64,000 nucleotides of DNA from Smittia aterrima (Eukaryota; Arthropoda; Insecta; Diptera; Chironomidae), in contig CP093829.1 of NCBI GenBank assembly GCA_033063855.1, positions 5,156,243-5,220,242 on the forward strand. Direction: 5' to 3'. Shown piece after piece: positions 62,201 to 64,000 of the stretch; positions within the stretch are counted from its first letter, which is position 1, and the number at the start of each line of letters is the position of its first letter. The translations under genes were made by a program, and so were the position numbers. A model generated the notes under the pieces. It ran no database searches, was not told the DNA's origin, and saw only the letters and a program-made list of their open reading frames with translations.

Positions 62201-63813
62201 TATCGTAAAATACAATTAAAGCCGCAAACACATTTTGCTTGACATTTTCAGTTGGGAAAGCGTTAATTGAAGTCGCACTGGAAGTTACGTAATTGAAGTC
62301 ACTAAAACCTTTAAATATTCCGCCGTGTTGGTCTGACAATTTCAATAAACAATGACGACAAGTTTCACGCACACGTGTAGAGGACAAATTTTACTGGCAA
62401 TTAAACAAGAAATTTCCTGGGCGCTTTTCAATGAAAAACTCAGTGAAAGGTGTAAACGAAGTTTTGTCGCTTTTCAAAAGATTAAAAAGCTTTCATTCTG
62501 AATGAAAGGTCGAGTTGGAATGTAAAAACTGTTCTCGTCCCTTTCAAGCCTTTTTCCCATTCATGAGCAGGAGCGTTCTTCCGTCGTCTTTCACTTACAG
62601 TTTTGAAATGCAGCATGAGCGACAGAAAAAAACTCATCAACTTTATTGTCTTTTCTCAGTGAAATGCGAAGCGCAGTGTAAAGAACAAAAGAGGAACTCC
62701 TGCAATTCCAATTTATTTTGCTCGCTCGACGCTCGTTTAGTTTTGTAAAACGTGAGGAAAAAGTTTTCCATAAAAGCCATTCTCACTCCATTTACTTGAA
62801 GAGGACTCAAAGTTAGATTGGAAAATATTTAATTTCTCTCCGACACTCAAGCAAGCGAACACTTCATTTCAACGCCACAAAATGAGGAGGATTGCAACGA
62901 AATTACTTTATGAATAAAATTGAGGCGCTTCACTGAGTGGAAAATTGCAAAATGTTCCGATAAAAAGTTTGTCTACTGAAGAGTCAAGAAGATAATTTAT
63001 GTAAACAGGAGTTCGATGCTTGCAAGAAATCAATTTTCATCAAGTTCGATCAGAAACTTCCACGATTGAGTTAACTAATGAAGGTTACACGATGATTTTA
63101 GTAGATCGTGAAGTTTTGAGCAATTTTGAGGTAATTTCGTTTGGGATAATTGAGCTGAGTGAACTTGGCTCGTGACTTTGAAGTGATTACGGTCGCTTGG
63201 GACCGGTTTTCGTTTTTTCCATCACGATTGATGAAAAAGCGGCTTCGAACATCTTTCTCGCGTCCTTGAAAGAGTCAAAATAACGCGACAAACTAATTTG
63301 AGTCGCACATAGAGTTGTGAAAGAGTAAACTTTGACCACAGGGCTCGAGCTTTCTGATAAGATACGTCGTACTCAGCTTGAATTCTTCACGTCGCATGAG
63401 AGTTCGTGTACATCATAGCCAATCTGATATCTTCAAAAATTAACTGGTTTCGGCCCAACCGGCTGAATACTTTTCTTTTCCTTTCTTTCTTTATACAAAG
63501 CCTTTATATGGAGTTTCTCTTTGTGACATAACATTTTTATGGGAACTTAAGACGACTTGTCATCGTCTTGTAACAGATCAACTCGTAATAATTTACAGCT
63601 CGATTTAAATATCTCGTTGTGTAATCCAATATAAAGAGAGATATAGAGAGATCTCATTATCATCGCTTTGCAAACCACTTATTCAATTATTTGCATTCAT
63701 TAACATTAAGTTTGACCTGAATTGTTTCTAGACCTTAAGAGGAAGTACCTACCGTTCTTTGGCAGTCCTCTGATTACATTCACAGCGGCTCTAAATCTCT
63801 CTTCGACGGACAT
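59282..63813 (-). CDS. ACBD4/5-like acyl-CoA-binding, tail-anchored peroxisomal/ER contact protein
   Basis: Six coding exons: 63813-63753, 61026-60915, 60847-60469, 60426-60331, 60264-60130 and 59437-59282. They total 939 nt (312 residues) with every phase and GT/AG site consistent. Residues 1-90 form an acyl-CoA-binding domain: MSVEERFRAAVNVIRGLPKN, GSYQPSHDMMLRFYAYFKQ, KGRRPAFWDIVGRAKYDAW, YVDELRKIVE. EYIDTVE at 170-176, preceded by acidic DTSDD, fits an FFAT motif for VAP binding, as in human ACBD5. Residues about 217-261 look coiled-coil. The last exon gives a Trp-rich membrane anchor (WWPFEDISPYWFSFSVVWP, then AVALVF) and a basic tail (NKSNRSVGKRS), as in ACBD5. Family role: binding very-long-chain acyl-CoA and tethering peroxisomes to the ER. 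The closest Drosophila relative I recall is CG8814. The first intron is 2.7 kb. Intron retention after exon 5 would give a form without the anchor. Confidence 0.92.
61027..63752 (-). other. First intron of the ACBD5-like gene
   Basis: Bounded by donor CG|GTAGGT and acceptor CTAATAG|GA. No exon-like frame with matching phase was seen, and none is needed because the acyl-CoA-binding domain is continuous across the junction (KN-G-SYQPSH). Nothing else recognised. Confidence 0.6.
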
Positions 63814-64000
63814 TATGAACACTTTTAAGCCGTCTTAATTCTTTGCTGATAACTTTTCTTATCTTTGTTTTTATTCTTAAAGTTGAACAATGAAATTGAT
63901 TGTGAGGTGGAACTCAAAATTGCACAACAAAGTCTATGATATCTTGAAGGAGCGTTTTGAGTTGCGCAGCTTTGACTTAAAGACACGAAACACAACTGCT
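63814..64000. other. 5' flank of the ACBD5-like gene
   Basis: Probably 5' UTR and promoter of the minus-strand gene. No clear TATA box or other gene. Confidence 0.3.

Overview
The window is eukaryotic nuclear DNA, almost certainly from an insect and most likely a dipteran. It has AT-rich intergenic sequence, GT/AG introns that are often only 51-58 nt, nuclear tRNA genes, a catalytic short PGRP, an insect-type sanpodo gene and a tandem array of the small secreted DUF1091 proteins known mainly from Diptera. A nematoceran (midge-like) fly is my guess; nothing in the window fixes the genus. No transposon, virus or CRISPR was recognised.

Layout. Positions 1-18303 (minus strand) hold the N-terminal part of an unrecognised membrane protein: a His/Gln-rich first exon, a proline-rich second exon and, after a 16.9-kb intron, an exon with a transmembrane segment. 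The gene runs off the left edge. A complete single-exon PGRP amidase gene is nested in the large intron on the same strand. Positions 18.3-38.3 kb hold no convincing gene; the clearest structure is a hairpin built around a perfect CArG box. At 38.3-39.0 kb two identical tRNA-Gln(TTG) genes diverge from each other, with a tRNA-like Pol III remnant beside them. A secreted eight-cysteine protein with an internal duplication lies at 40.3-41.1 kb, with a clear TATA and initiator.

Positions 44.9-51.5 kb carry nine intact tandem two-exon DUF1091 genes, all on the minus strand, each encoding about 177 residues with a signal peptide and at least four cysteines. All nine share an unusual splice donor (GTTYG) and a near-identical leader. 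Positions 53.0-54.9 kb hold sanpodo (three coding exons, NPAF Numb-binding motif, repeated YAxV/I motifs, four membrane segments). Positions 59.3-63.8 kb hold an ACBD4/5-like gene in six coding exons, reconstructed by hand: an acyl-CoA-binding domain, an FFAT-like motif, a predicted coiled coil and a C-terminal membrane anchor. The last exon, carrying the anchor, is easy to miss.

The genes do not form a pathway. They are a gut/immune amidase, a Notch/Numb trafficking protein, a peroxisome-ER contact protein and two kinds of secreted proteins, one of them in an expanding cluster. The most noteworthy item is the nine-gene array with its shared weak-looking donor and leader; the ACBD5 tail exon and the nested PGRP follow.
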